64,000 nucleotides of DNA from Lantana camara (lineage: Eukaryota > Streptophyta > Magnoliopsida > Lamiales > Verbenaceae): the NCBI GenBank assembly GCA_037501455.1, contig CM074858.1:85348501-85412500 (forward strand), given 5' to 3'. Shown piece by piece: positions 1 to 8,317 of the stretch. Below the pieces are notes generated by a model that saw only the letters and a list, made by a program, of their open reading frames with translations, made no database searches and had not been told where the DNA came from. Positions within the stretch are counted from its first letter, which is position 1. Every line of letters begins with the position of its first letter. The position numbers were made by a program, and so were the translations under genes.

Positions 1-304
1 AATTTATTTTCCGAATACTTTGATACTTGAAATGTTTTGGCCCGGGAAGGGCATTATAAATTTGTAATTGGAAATATTATGCTCTTATGACTATGTGATA
101 TGTATATATGTGATCTTGGGGAATTTTGTATGAATTGCTTTTATCGCTTCCGCTATGCCATGAATTGTTTTGTGCTCTGACTGAGGGTTAGGCCGCCTAG
201 CTAGAGAGTGAGTTTTGTTTGTCTCCCGTTCGCTATTGTTCGATGCGTGTATGGATTCTCCATTCCACTACACGTGTCGGGCTCTAGTGCGGGGGATGTG
301 GTAC
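1..304 (+). repeat. Fragment of a long LTR (3' portion), truncated
   Basis: The stretch carries the run of motifs found at the 3' end of the other long LTRs in this window: CCGCCTAGCTAG, then CCCGTTCGCTAT, then an ACACGTGTCGGGCTCTAGTG block, then GCGGGGGATGTGGTACC. It stops just before the expected GGGTGCTACA end, so the terminus is lost near 304. It is closest to the LTR of the minus-strand element at 18478-18560, but lies in the opposite orientation. No coding capacity is seen. Confidence 0.7.
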
Positions 305-879
305 CAATAAAAGTGATTTTTCAGTCCATCTAAATATCTATCACTCGATTTATCCTTGAAGTTATTGTTTTATGTGGTTAATAGCATTTTATATTCTATC
401 ATGCTTCAATGGAGGGTGTACAGACCTCCACATCCCACAAACACTTAGCAAACTTTAGCCAAAGCACATAGTTTGAAAAGTTCAAGCAAATTGGGCCGCA
501 CCGGCCATTAGTCGTCCTTAATTTTGAGCATAAGAGTCCAACTCCACCTTAATCCATGACTTGTAAAGTTTTAAGAAATGGTAAAATCAAGCCACTAATT
601 TTTATAAGCAATAAAGAAGGAATGCTAAACCCTCGATTTAAAGAAAAAGTGATTTCATTTAATAAAAGGGGTCAAGCCCCAGAGAATTACAATTCTAAGG
701 CCCTAATGGCCAGATGCAATGAAATTCTAGGAAGCGAGAAGGTTCGCTTCAGTGGTTATGGCTTCTTGAGAAGGCGGTTCTTTTTTCACTTCATTCAACC
801 CCACAATTGGAGGAAGAGAAGCAAGCAGAAGGGCAGCAAGAGGCACGGGGTTCATTGCTTGAGGCTCCATTGATTCTGT
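305..879. other. Unassigned sequence, no gene recognised
   Basis: About 575 bases between an LTR fragment and a decayed coding remnant. A 105-codon open frame on the plus strand (556-873) has no recognisable domain, low complexity or conserved motif, and I treat it as chance. Nothing else is supported. Confidence 0.5.
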
Positions 880-1609
880 GAGTCCTGATCCACTGTTGGA
901 AGCCACAAATGAGAGTAGGAGCTCTTATTTCGCTTTCTCGAGGAATACTGGCTCGGACATTAGGCAAGCTTTCTCAGGGCGTTTCTCATGTTTGGCTTCT
1001 GCCCAATCAAACCCCAGCCAAAGGCACCTTACTCCAGTTCGACTCTTCTTCCTCGAACTCTCCCTCGGGAGTCTTGCCTCATTTCCAAATCCCCCCATCG
1101 ACTATGAAGCCCTTGGGAAAAGTGACTATGAGGAAGGTCAACTCCCAAATGATTGTTGTCTCCAATTAGGTCCTTGGGGAGAGGATGGTAGAGGTTAACT
1201 TAGGAAAAGCACTTGAAGAATCCCCTCTTGATGTCATCTGAGGTGAAGGTTCCTGAAGCTATCTCGAACATGTCAGATTGTAGGAACCTGTAAATCACAT
1301 GATGTTCAACCTAGGGAATCAACCTCTGAATGGTTCTGAAGGAATCCTCGACCCCCTTCTTTTATCCTTCGAGAAGGCCACCAGTTTGTTGTCCCTTTTG
1401 GTAGGCGAACTCAGTCATTTTTTGTGCAGCTTCGAGCGAACTCCGTGCGGAGGCCAGGGCGATTTAGAACTTCTCATTTTAGATTGAAGCCTCTGCTTCT
1501 CTTATTCCAACGATGACCTCTAAGTAGTGGCTTGATCGACTTATATATCCAATTTTTGGATGACTTTGGCATCCTCTTTTCGGATCGCATATTCGACCTC
1601 AACCACCTT
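880..1609 (-). pseudogene. Decayed coiled-coil coding remnant (retrotransposon-associated)
   Basis: Read on the minus strand from about 1608 downwards, one frame gives a charged, heptad-rich stretch beginning KVVEVEYAIRKEDAKV, then EKQRLQS, then about KMTEFAYQKGQQTG. It is interrupted by several stops and frame changes. This is the composition of the coiled-coil C-terminal region of Gag-like or PMD-like proteins found in plant retrotransposons; no catalytic motif is present. It ends at the LTR fragment that starts at 1610. Family assignment is an inference from composition; what is seen is only a broken, coiled-coil-like frame. Confidence 0.35.
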
Positions 1610-1680
1610 TGTAGCACCCCAAGCGGTAGGCACCACATCCCTCGCACTAGAGCCCGACACGTGCAACGAAATGGGAAGTC
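1610..1680 (-). repeat. Terminal fragment of a minus-orientation long LTR
   Basis: Starts TGTAGCACCCC and runs into GGCACCACATCCCTCGCACT, GAGCCCGACACGTGC and AACGAAATGG. This is the reverse complement of a long-LTR 3' end, closely matching 18470-18530 and the left end of the solo LTR at 29606. It joins directly to plus-orientation LTR leader sequence (about 1681 onward), making an inverted LTR-LTR junction. Confidence 0.6.
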
Positions 1681-1853
1681 CCGCTTGACCCTACCCGTTT
1701 CCACCGACCCGATTGACCAGCCCTAAAAGGGCCAGCCTTATCCTTTTTCCCCATTTTCATCGATCAATCAGCAGCTTCATAAAGAAAAGGAAAAGGAAAT
1801 TCCCAATTTTGGCTCCAAGACCTCAAGTTTGGGTTTTCGAGATACAACCATCC
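1681..1853 (+). repeat. LTR-3, left part (split by element 1)
   Basis: Leader-like part of a plus-orientation long LTR. It is interrupted at 1853 by element 1 and continues at 11291. Joining across the 5-base duplication gives a continuous sequence that reaches a GTAAG splice-donor-like site at 11306. The true LTR start is missing. Confidence 0.55.
1849..1853. repeat. Target site duplication, left copy (CATCC)
   Basis: CATCC directly precedes the TGTGATGCCCC start of the 5' LTR and is repeated immediately after the 3' LTR at 11286-11290. This fixes the boundaries of the element. Confidence 0.92.
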
Positions 1854-2350
1854 TGTGATGCCCCGTCCGATAAATCGTATAGGTATACGTCACGAGAGAG
1901 TTTACCTTGCGCACTTATGTGATTTAATTCCCTTTTTATGTGTTTAATTCCAACTTTGATTGAAAATGTGACTTAATTGACTAAAATCCAAAATAGTAAA
2001 ATATGAATTCTTGCATGGCAACTTGAGAAGGGAACTTGGATGAATTTAAATTAATTGTTAGAGTAGGATTTAAATGGGACTTGGACCTATTTGTGTGTTA
2101 GGTGAGTTTGGGTCATTCGGCACCAATATGAGCTCGGGAATTCGAATTCGAATTCCGACACCACCATTGGAGTTGATTCGGTGATTCGGGTCCAACGGAA
2201 TTTGCTTTATATTTTTCGGAAAACGTTTAGACCATAAACCTTTTAATCTTGACCTATTGGGCCGAAAGTCATTTATTTGAGCCCAAATCCTAATAAAGCC
2301 CCTAGCCTCATATTATATCTTGGAAACCCTAATGAAATCTTTAGCCACCA

Positions 2351-2358
2351 TATATATA
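2351..2358 (+). promoter_or_regulatory. Probable LTR TATA box
   Basis: TATATATA lies 160 bases upstream of the donor-like site, in the position expected for the U3 promoter, with an A-rich start-like segment about 30 bases downstream. The same sequence is in the 3' LTR at 8833-8840. A ten-codon upstream ORF starting ATGGAAGAG follows at 2418. Confidence 0.55.
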
Positions 2359-2512
2359 CCATAAAACCCTAACCTATCTTCATTTTAAATCTTCACTTCA
2401 CACAAATCATATCATCCATGGAAGAGCTTCAAGAGAGGATGAAGATCTAAGACTTTCCTACACCTTCAAGAGCTCATATCTCCCTCGTTCCTTCATCATT
2501 TCAAGAGCCAAG

Positions 2513-4310
2513 GTAAGCTACGAATTTCCCTTGATATGTATTTCATTTCTATCCATGAATCTTAGCATGAAATTGAATGTATGAGCTTATATGAGGAAGT
2601 CTTGTGAAAATGGTGATTTATGCCCAACTTGAAGAATATGGTTTATATGATGGATCCTTGAGTTCTTGAGCATGAATATGTGTTTCTCCATGTTGAATAT
2701 GTGTTATAGTTGTTAATAGTATGATAAGGAGTGAGTTTGAATGCATCTTGTCATGGTTGAAGCTTGATTTTCATGAAAATGGGTTGTATGAGTTTTGGCC
2801 AAAATCACCCTTGTTCTTGAGCTAAATTGATATTTATATGATAAGGATGATTTATGTGATAATATATATGATTTTCGTGGAAATTTTATGGTTTAAATGG
2901 TGTGAAATCGGCCATTTTCGGCCAAGGTTGTCTTCTTCCCGAAGCTTGCTTGAATCTGCACAAGACAGACGCCCAGATCTGGCCGGAACGACCGTTCCCG
3001 TTTGGCCTTGGTGCCCGAAACGGCCCTTCCCGCCAAGGGCTGATGTCAGCACGCGAGAACGGGAAGGGCCGTTCCCGTTTTTGCCTAGAGATGGGAACGG
3101 CCGTTCCCATGCTCGCTAGGTGGCTTCTGGGAATGACCGTTCCTATGCTTAGTTATGTATGGGAATGGCCATTCCGGAGGTACTATTACACTTTGAACTT
3201 GTCTTTTCCGTGTTTGCTTTTCCCGTTTGAATTGCTTTATGACTTATATTCTTTAATATGATTTCAAATGCTTTGTTAAACCTTAACACTTCGTTAATTG
3301 CATGACTTGTGGAATATATGAACTATGCTACGTGACCTATGTGTACACATCATTCCATATCACATATCATTCATCTTTTGGTACGCCGTGCGACTTACTT
3401 AGTTCATATAGAGTTTAAGTCTGGGTTTCTGTATGTCTTGTCACAGAGTTTGGTGGTGCCGGTGGGCCCGAGGTTTAGAGTGTTTGGCCCTTCACACTCT
3501 CAGACTCTACTTGCACAAGGTGAGGTTTAGGATTTTGTATAGTTAAGCGACCTATGACCTTAATATGATGATTTCAATCCTTGCATGTGATTATATACTG
3601 TATATGATTAGATATGTGTTGGATATGATATGATTATGACCTTGTGGACCATCCTTGGTTTTGGTAAATTAATCAGTAAAGCATATGTAAGCTATTTTGG
3701 AAAAATTCAGTTATGTTATGTTTCTGTAGCGAGTTGGCCATGAAATATTGGCATCTGTCTGTTTGTTTGTTTATGGATCCGAGGAGTTACGGGTAATGGA
3801 GCCCCCGGAACGGTTAGGGCCATCGGGGTTTGACCATGTGCGTAGATCCATTTGAGATATCATTGCACGACTCAGGGAGATAGGGGAGGCGTGATATCTT
3901 GAGCCTTCGGTGTACAGTCGGGGAGGGCATTCGTGGGTTCGCTACCCGTTGTGAGTATGTATGTATGGATGGTTTGGGCCAACGCGTGGCTCTTCCATCA
4001 TTGGAGTAGAGGATAGATTGATTCTGCTTTATGTTCTGTTCAGTTATGAGGAGTAAAGGTTGGAAGCCCGTACTCGTCGGGCATATGTTATGAATGTATG
4101 GGACTTGTGAAACGGGATAGGTTTCCCTAAATGGTTTTTCCAAACTTATACTATTTTGGGTATTTCCAACTGTTTTGGCGTGCAAAACCCTAGTCCCGGT
4201 TCATGAGTCCACCCTTATGTTATGTGTTGTGCTCTATATATATACTGTGGGTGTGCGTTAGCCCCCTCACACAGTCAGTTGACTGACCCCTCGTTTTATC
4301 TTAGTTGCAG
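2513..4310 (+). other. Apparent intron inside the 5' LTR of element 1
   Basis: The donor CCAAG|GTAAGCTA at 2513 and the acceptor TTAGTTGCAG|GTTC at 4309-4310 would excise 1,798 bases, i.e. most of the transcribed LTR. The matching sites in the 3' LTR are at 8995 and 10793. The same donor/acceptor pair at equivalent places recurs in four other LTR families of the window (11306-12988, 24041-49914, 15870-13776 and 31607-30008). Each acceptor is preceded by a conserved GACTGACC-type box and followed within about 30 bases by CTAGGCGG. Splicing itself is inferred. Confidence 0.5.
2985..3175 (+). repeat. Cluster of GGGAACGGCCGTTCCC-type palindromes (5' LTR)
   Basis: At least five imperfect copies of GGGAACGGCCGTTCCC or close variants lie within 190 bases, some with A/T swaps (GGGAATGGCCATTCC) that keep self-complementarity. 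They lie about 470-660 bases downstream of the donor-like site, within the apparent LTR intron. Confidence 0.85.
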
Positions 4311-4810
4311 GTTCTTTTGGCTTGAGCTAGGCGGAAGTGAGTCTTCTGAGTCACACTTGTCAGTCTAGATGGTGATAGGATGCATTTGTCGCATACTTTA
4401 CTTATGTTATGTATTTAAGTTTCACACTTGAAGGTTATGTTTATGTTCTATTTAGACTTAAACCTATGTGGGGTTAGCAAGCTAGTATTTGGATGTTATT
4501 AGATATTGATGATACTTATGCTGACTATTATATTGGATTATGAATTGATATTCGGGATTAGGTATCTATCCTAGTCGAACCCGTCAATTGTTTGGTGTGT
4601 TGATTTAATTGCTTCCGCTATCTGATGATGATTGTTTAATTTGTTTCCGTACTCTGAGTTTGTCAAGTTAGATCCGCCTAGCCTAGTGTGTGAGTTGGTC
4701 TCCCGTTCGCTATGATTCGGATTCGGGCATGGACTTCCTATTTCATGACCGAGTCTGAGTCCTAGTACGGGGGATGTGGTATCCTCCATCTAGGGTGCTA
4801 CATCCTTAAG

Positions 4811-4822
4811 TGGTATCAGAGC
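4811..4822 (+). other. Primer binding site, initiator methionine tRNA type
   Basis: TGGTATCAGAGC lies eight bases after the 5' LTR. It is complementary to the 3' end of plant initiator tRNA-Met, the usual primer of many plant LTR elements. Confidence 0.9.
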
Positions 4823-6218
4823 TCTAGGTTGCAAAACCGAGCTCTTGAGTCGTGTTGAGTCTGTCTAGGTTGTACGGCATAGGAATAACTTCGCATTACA
4901 TTTGTTTGACTTGATACTTTGACCGTTCGGCATGAATTGTTTAGCAATTTTATGATTGTGTGCACATTATGACTTTGATTATGCAACATCTTATTTTATG
5001 TGCTTTATAAATTATAGCTAATTGTTGCATTTACGTGATATACATGTTGGCTTTCATTTGCATCTTTAATCTGCATGCATCGAATTTAGTGTTTGAATTT
5101 CAGGGTACCCTATGAGTCAACACTGAGATTTTCCTCCGTCAACACTACCTATTGGCACTACAATGAAAACACACCATAATTCGAAGATGAAAGGATTCTT
5201 TACCAAAATCAATGGTCATAAAAAGGTTCAGAGTTGAAGGAAAGGGATTTTCTATATTGACTTACTATCTTAAAGTCAAATGGAAGATAGGGTTTAACGA
5301 ATTTTGACCTTGAGGATTCATTCATTTGAAAGTAGTCACCTTGTTGATGGAAACGAGTTAATGTAGAAGAATCCGATCAAGTTCAAGGATGCGGATAGGT
5401 AGCCATGTTGGTGCTAACTTAAGCAACGAGCTACAAACCATCGGTGAGCCTTGAAGGTTTTGGTGCCGGTTAGAGTTAACAAATGATAAGACAAGATTGC
5501 TTGTTAGCTCTCTGGGTGTTTCTTCAAGATGAGATGGAGGACACTGTTGAGGTGGGAATAGAACACTTAGACGCCGAAAGACTTTATTCAAGTTTTAGAA
5601 TCATAAACCATGGAATGCTTTGGGAAGTGCTTAGCACCACGATCATCCAACGAAGCTCTGAGGTAAATATCGGATTGATAAACGAATCATGGACATCCCC
5701 TTGAAGATGAGCAGACTAAGATTTAACACATAAATCAGAATTCTTGGGAGAAACTGAGGATGATTCTAGTTGAGCAAGGATTACGGTCTAGTAAGGGGGT
5801 TGGGTGATAGACAAGCTCTATTGAGTTACCACTTTACGAAAAAACTCAAGACAAAGAAGTGCAGATGACGAAGGTTGCATCATTATCGGCTTAATCAACT
5901 CCTACTGCTTCATCTCAACTCTCTTGTCAAAATTGTTACACTTCGGTTAACGGTACGCCAAGCATTCATGGCATTTGCATACATACATCGTTTTTTTTTG
6001 TTTGATGTGGATGATGACTATTGTTGTTTAATTGTGATAACTTCTGTGCATGACATCTCAGTTCGATAATCCCTGCAATTGAATTCCCATCACTTTGCTG
6101 AATTTATATAACGTGAAACATTACTCGCGTTTGATGTTGATGCTTGATTTATTATGTGTCATGAGCATTTACTAACAGACATGCATATACATGTGTTGTA
6201 ATTATTGAGATTTTCAGG
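4823..6218 (+). other. Untranslated leader of element 1
   Basis: About 1.4 kb between primer site and gag. Short open frames (such as 5483-5704 and 5875-6069) show no domain and are not shared with other elements. A segment near 5965 (GCATACATACATCG) recurs just after gag at 7474. No gene is supported. Confidence 0.6.
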
Positions 6219-7455
6219 ATGATACCCTACGGTCAGCCTTCTCAACCCAACCTGTACAATCAAGGGCAACTTCCAACCGACTCACCACCTATTAATCCCG
6301 TGGCAAGGATATATCTAGAGTTCAAGTCTTTCAACCCTGCCCTGTTCGAAGGAGGTGATGAAATTTGTGCTAGTCAGTGGCTTTCGGGGATAGAGGGCTT
6401 ATTTGAAGCGTGGCCATGCAGCACTCACAATATGGCACGACTTACCTCTCTACTTTTACGTGGGTCTGCAAAACAATGATGGAGAGAAGTTGTTCAGAGT
6501 TTTGGGGCAAGGGGTGAAGGATTGACATGGGATGTTCGTCCTGGAGTTTAGGAAGAGGTTCACACCGGCCACCCTACAGAAGCAGAAATTGGAAGCCTTT
6601 TTCACGTTGAAGCAAGGGGATAAGACCGTTGAGGGCTACATGGAGGAGTTTGAGAGATTGGGTAGGTTTGTACCCCACATCATGGGAAATGATTGGATGA
6701 AGGCTACGCATTTCTTGGAAGGTCTACGGAGTGAACTTAAGGAGTTTGTACTTGTGGGGAACACGGGCACTTGGGAGGAAGTCACTGAGGGAGCATTAGC
6801 GGTGGAGGTTGGCATGAGAGAGTTGGACAGAAGAAGACATACATCGGGGATCGGACTTGGGACGAGAGTGTATTTGGACTCTCCGATGGGAGGAGGATTC
6901 CATCCGCATTGGACTCGAGGTAAGAGAACCCGGGGAAAGGGATACGAGACCGGGTGTACTTCAAAGCCGAGGAGCGAACCCTAGTGGTGTACTTATTGTG
7001 GAGGAAATACCCATGTATACGATACGTGTTGGGAGAGGTTGGGGAGATGTTACTGTTGCGGGTCGCCGAAGCATAAGATTTCTGATTGTGACTGATCAAG
7101 AGCTAAGATGCGACGAGTACGAGAGTGGTGCCTTCAAATTAAGAACCATCAAGGACCCGATGTTTCCGATACCCCCATAGGACCACAGGGCTTTATCAAC
7201 AAGAAGCCCCGAACTACTACTCCCGCAGCACCTCCAGTTTTACCAGCTCCAGCTATTTGTTCTCACTGTCAGGGTTCTCATCCGTTGGAGAGGTGTTGGA
7301 GGTATTTGGGTAGATGCTTGGTGTGTGGTTCGGCTGAGCACAAGAGGAACACCTGTCCAAAGAAGAGGCCAGCTATTCAGGCTCGTGCATATGCCCTTGA
7401 TGGAGAGGAGGAATCAGCAGAGGTTAATCAGAATGCGCAGTGGAAGGTACAATAA
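6219..7455 (+). pseudogene. gag: Broken Gag with four CCHC-type zinc knuckles
   Basis: Encodes the capsid/nucleocapsid precursor that packages element RNA into virus-like particles. The N-terminal part (6219-6479, from MIPYGQ) ends at an in-frame TGA, and the frame is shifted near 6530. The capsid core continues from 6532, with FRKRFTPATLQKQKLEAF, LKQGDKTVEGYMEEFERL and a FLEGLRSELK block typical of the retrotransposon Gag family. A TAG at 6982 and a TGA near 7092 interrupt the nucleocapsid. Downstream, in the same frame, are four knuckles in two pairs: CTYCGGNTHVYDTC with CYCCGSPKHKISDC, and CSHCQGSHPLERC with CLVCGSAEHKRNTC. The paired arrangement suggests an internal duplication. Pol is absent after the stop at 7455. 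Not functional as it stands. Confidence 0.85.
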
Positions 7456-7612
7456 ACATTCATAGCACGAGCATACATACATCGTTTATTTGACTCTCAT
7501 TATTCTGTGATATACTTGCTAATTGTGACATGCGTTGATTGTTGTAATTTTCCAATGTGCTACTTTGATGTGCGTAGGCACAAGTGCTTCAAATAATTGT
7601 ATTTATGTGCTA

Positions 7613-8014
7613 GAGAGATGTCAGGATCTCTCGTTCTCAGTGTGAGGAAGATTTAATTCTCTCTATTTACGTGCTTGGGAGATGTTAATCCTCTCAATTT
7701 ATATGTTAGAGAGTCGCAAGATTCTTTACTTATATGATAGAAAGATGCTGGATTCTTTCTAAACTTTGTGCACGAGAGATGTTGGATTCTCTTGTACTTA
7801 GATATTCAGGAGATGCTCCATTCTCTTGAATTTAGGGGTTTGAGAAATGCTGGAATTTCTTGAACTAGAACGTTGGAAGATGCTGTAAGCTGTCCAACTT
7901 AGGCAGAGAGACGGGGTTCTCTCAATTATTTTCTCGAGAGACGGGGTTCTCTCGCTTTCTGTGTTTGAGAGACGAGGTTCTCTCACCTTTTATGCTGAGA
8001 GATGGGATTCTCTC
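7613..8014 (+). repeat. Tandem array of twelve small hairpins with covarying stems
   Basis: Twelve units of roughly 30-37 bases, each a short stem-loop. Examples: GAGAGAT/ATCTCTC (7613-7632), TAGAAAGA/TCTTTCTA with loop TGCTGGAT (7738-7761), ACGAGAGA/TCTCTTGT (7772-7795), TTCAGGAGA/TCTCTTGAA (7805-7830), TTTGAGAAA/TTTCTTGAA (7839-7864), GTTGGA/TCCAAC (7872-7898), CGAGAGA/TCTCTCG (7935-7954) and TGAGAGA/TCTCTCA (7966-7985). Stem sequences differ between units, but both arms change together, and mismatches are mostly G-U compatible. Loop length is a constant 8 in units 4-7 (TGCTGGAT-like) and 6 in units 9-12 (CGGGGT-like). This points to selection on RNA or cruciform structure. It lies between gag and the 3' LTR. 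Confidence 0.85.
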
Positions 8015-8302
8015 TGTCTGTCTTGGTTACGATGCACGTCGATGATTACGGACTACAAGAAGCAAGAACGGGACGTCCTTGAAGAGACGTTGGTTCTACA
8101 CCGAAGAGTCGACTGTTCTTACGATAGAAGAATTACCATTTACTTCGGACTTGATGATTGTGAAGTATCCGGACGAGATTCAAGATCGGGTTATGGAAAG
8201 GACAGAAATCGGAGGAACCAACTTGGGAGATTAATGAGGCAATGAAGAAGTTGTGACTAGGTTTGTTTGAAGCCGAGCAGCGAACCTGGGGACCACGTTC
8301 TC
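8015..8302 (+). other. 3' untranslated region of element 1
   Basis: Sequence between the hairpin array and the polypurine tract. It contains chance open frames only (for example within 7961-8245). It would be the 3' UTR of the gag transcript. Confidence 0.5.
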
Positions 8303-8317
8303 CTAAGGGGGGGAGAT
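8303..8317 (+). other. Polypurine tract
   Basis: CTAAGGGGGGGAGAT directly abuts the 3' LTR start at 8318. This purine-rich run is the expected second-strand primer. Confidence 0.85.

Larger units (their letters stand above)
1854..4802 (+). repeat. 5' LTR of element 1
   Basis: A 2,949 bp LTR, TGTGATGCCCC...GGGTGCTACA, nearly identical to 8318-11285. It lacks an 18-base piece that the 3' LTR has (TTGGGCCTAACTTAAGTT near 8553), consistent with a small deletion. It contains a TATA box near 2351, a splice-donor-like site at 2513, a palindrome cluster at 2985-3175 and an acceptor-like site at 4309. Confidence 0.92.

Noticed and set aside
4811..4822. TGGTATCAGAGC as a tRNA gene fragment
   Set aside because: Only the 12-base complement of a tRNA 3' end is present, next to an LTR; it is a primer binding site, as at 46163.
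7613..8014. CRISPR-like array
   Set aside because: The units are adjacent imperfect hairpins without spacers, in a plant retrotransposon.
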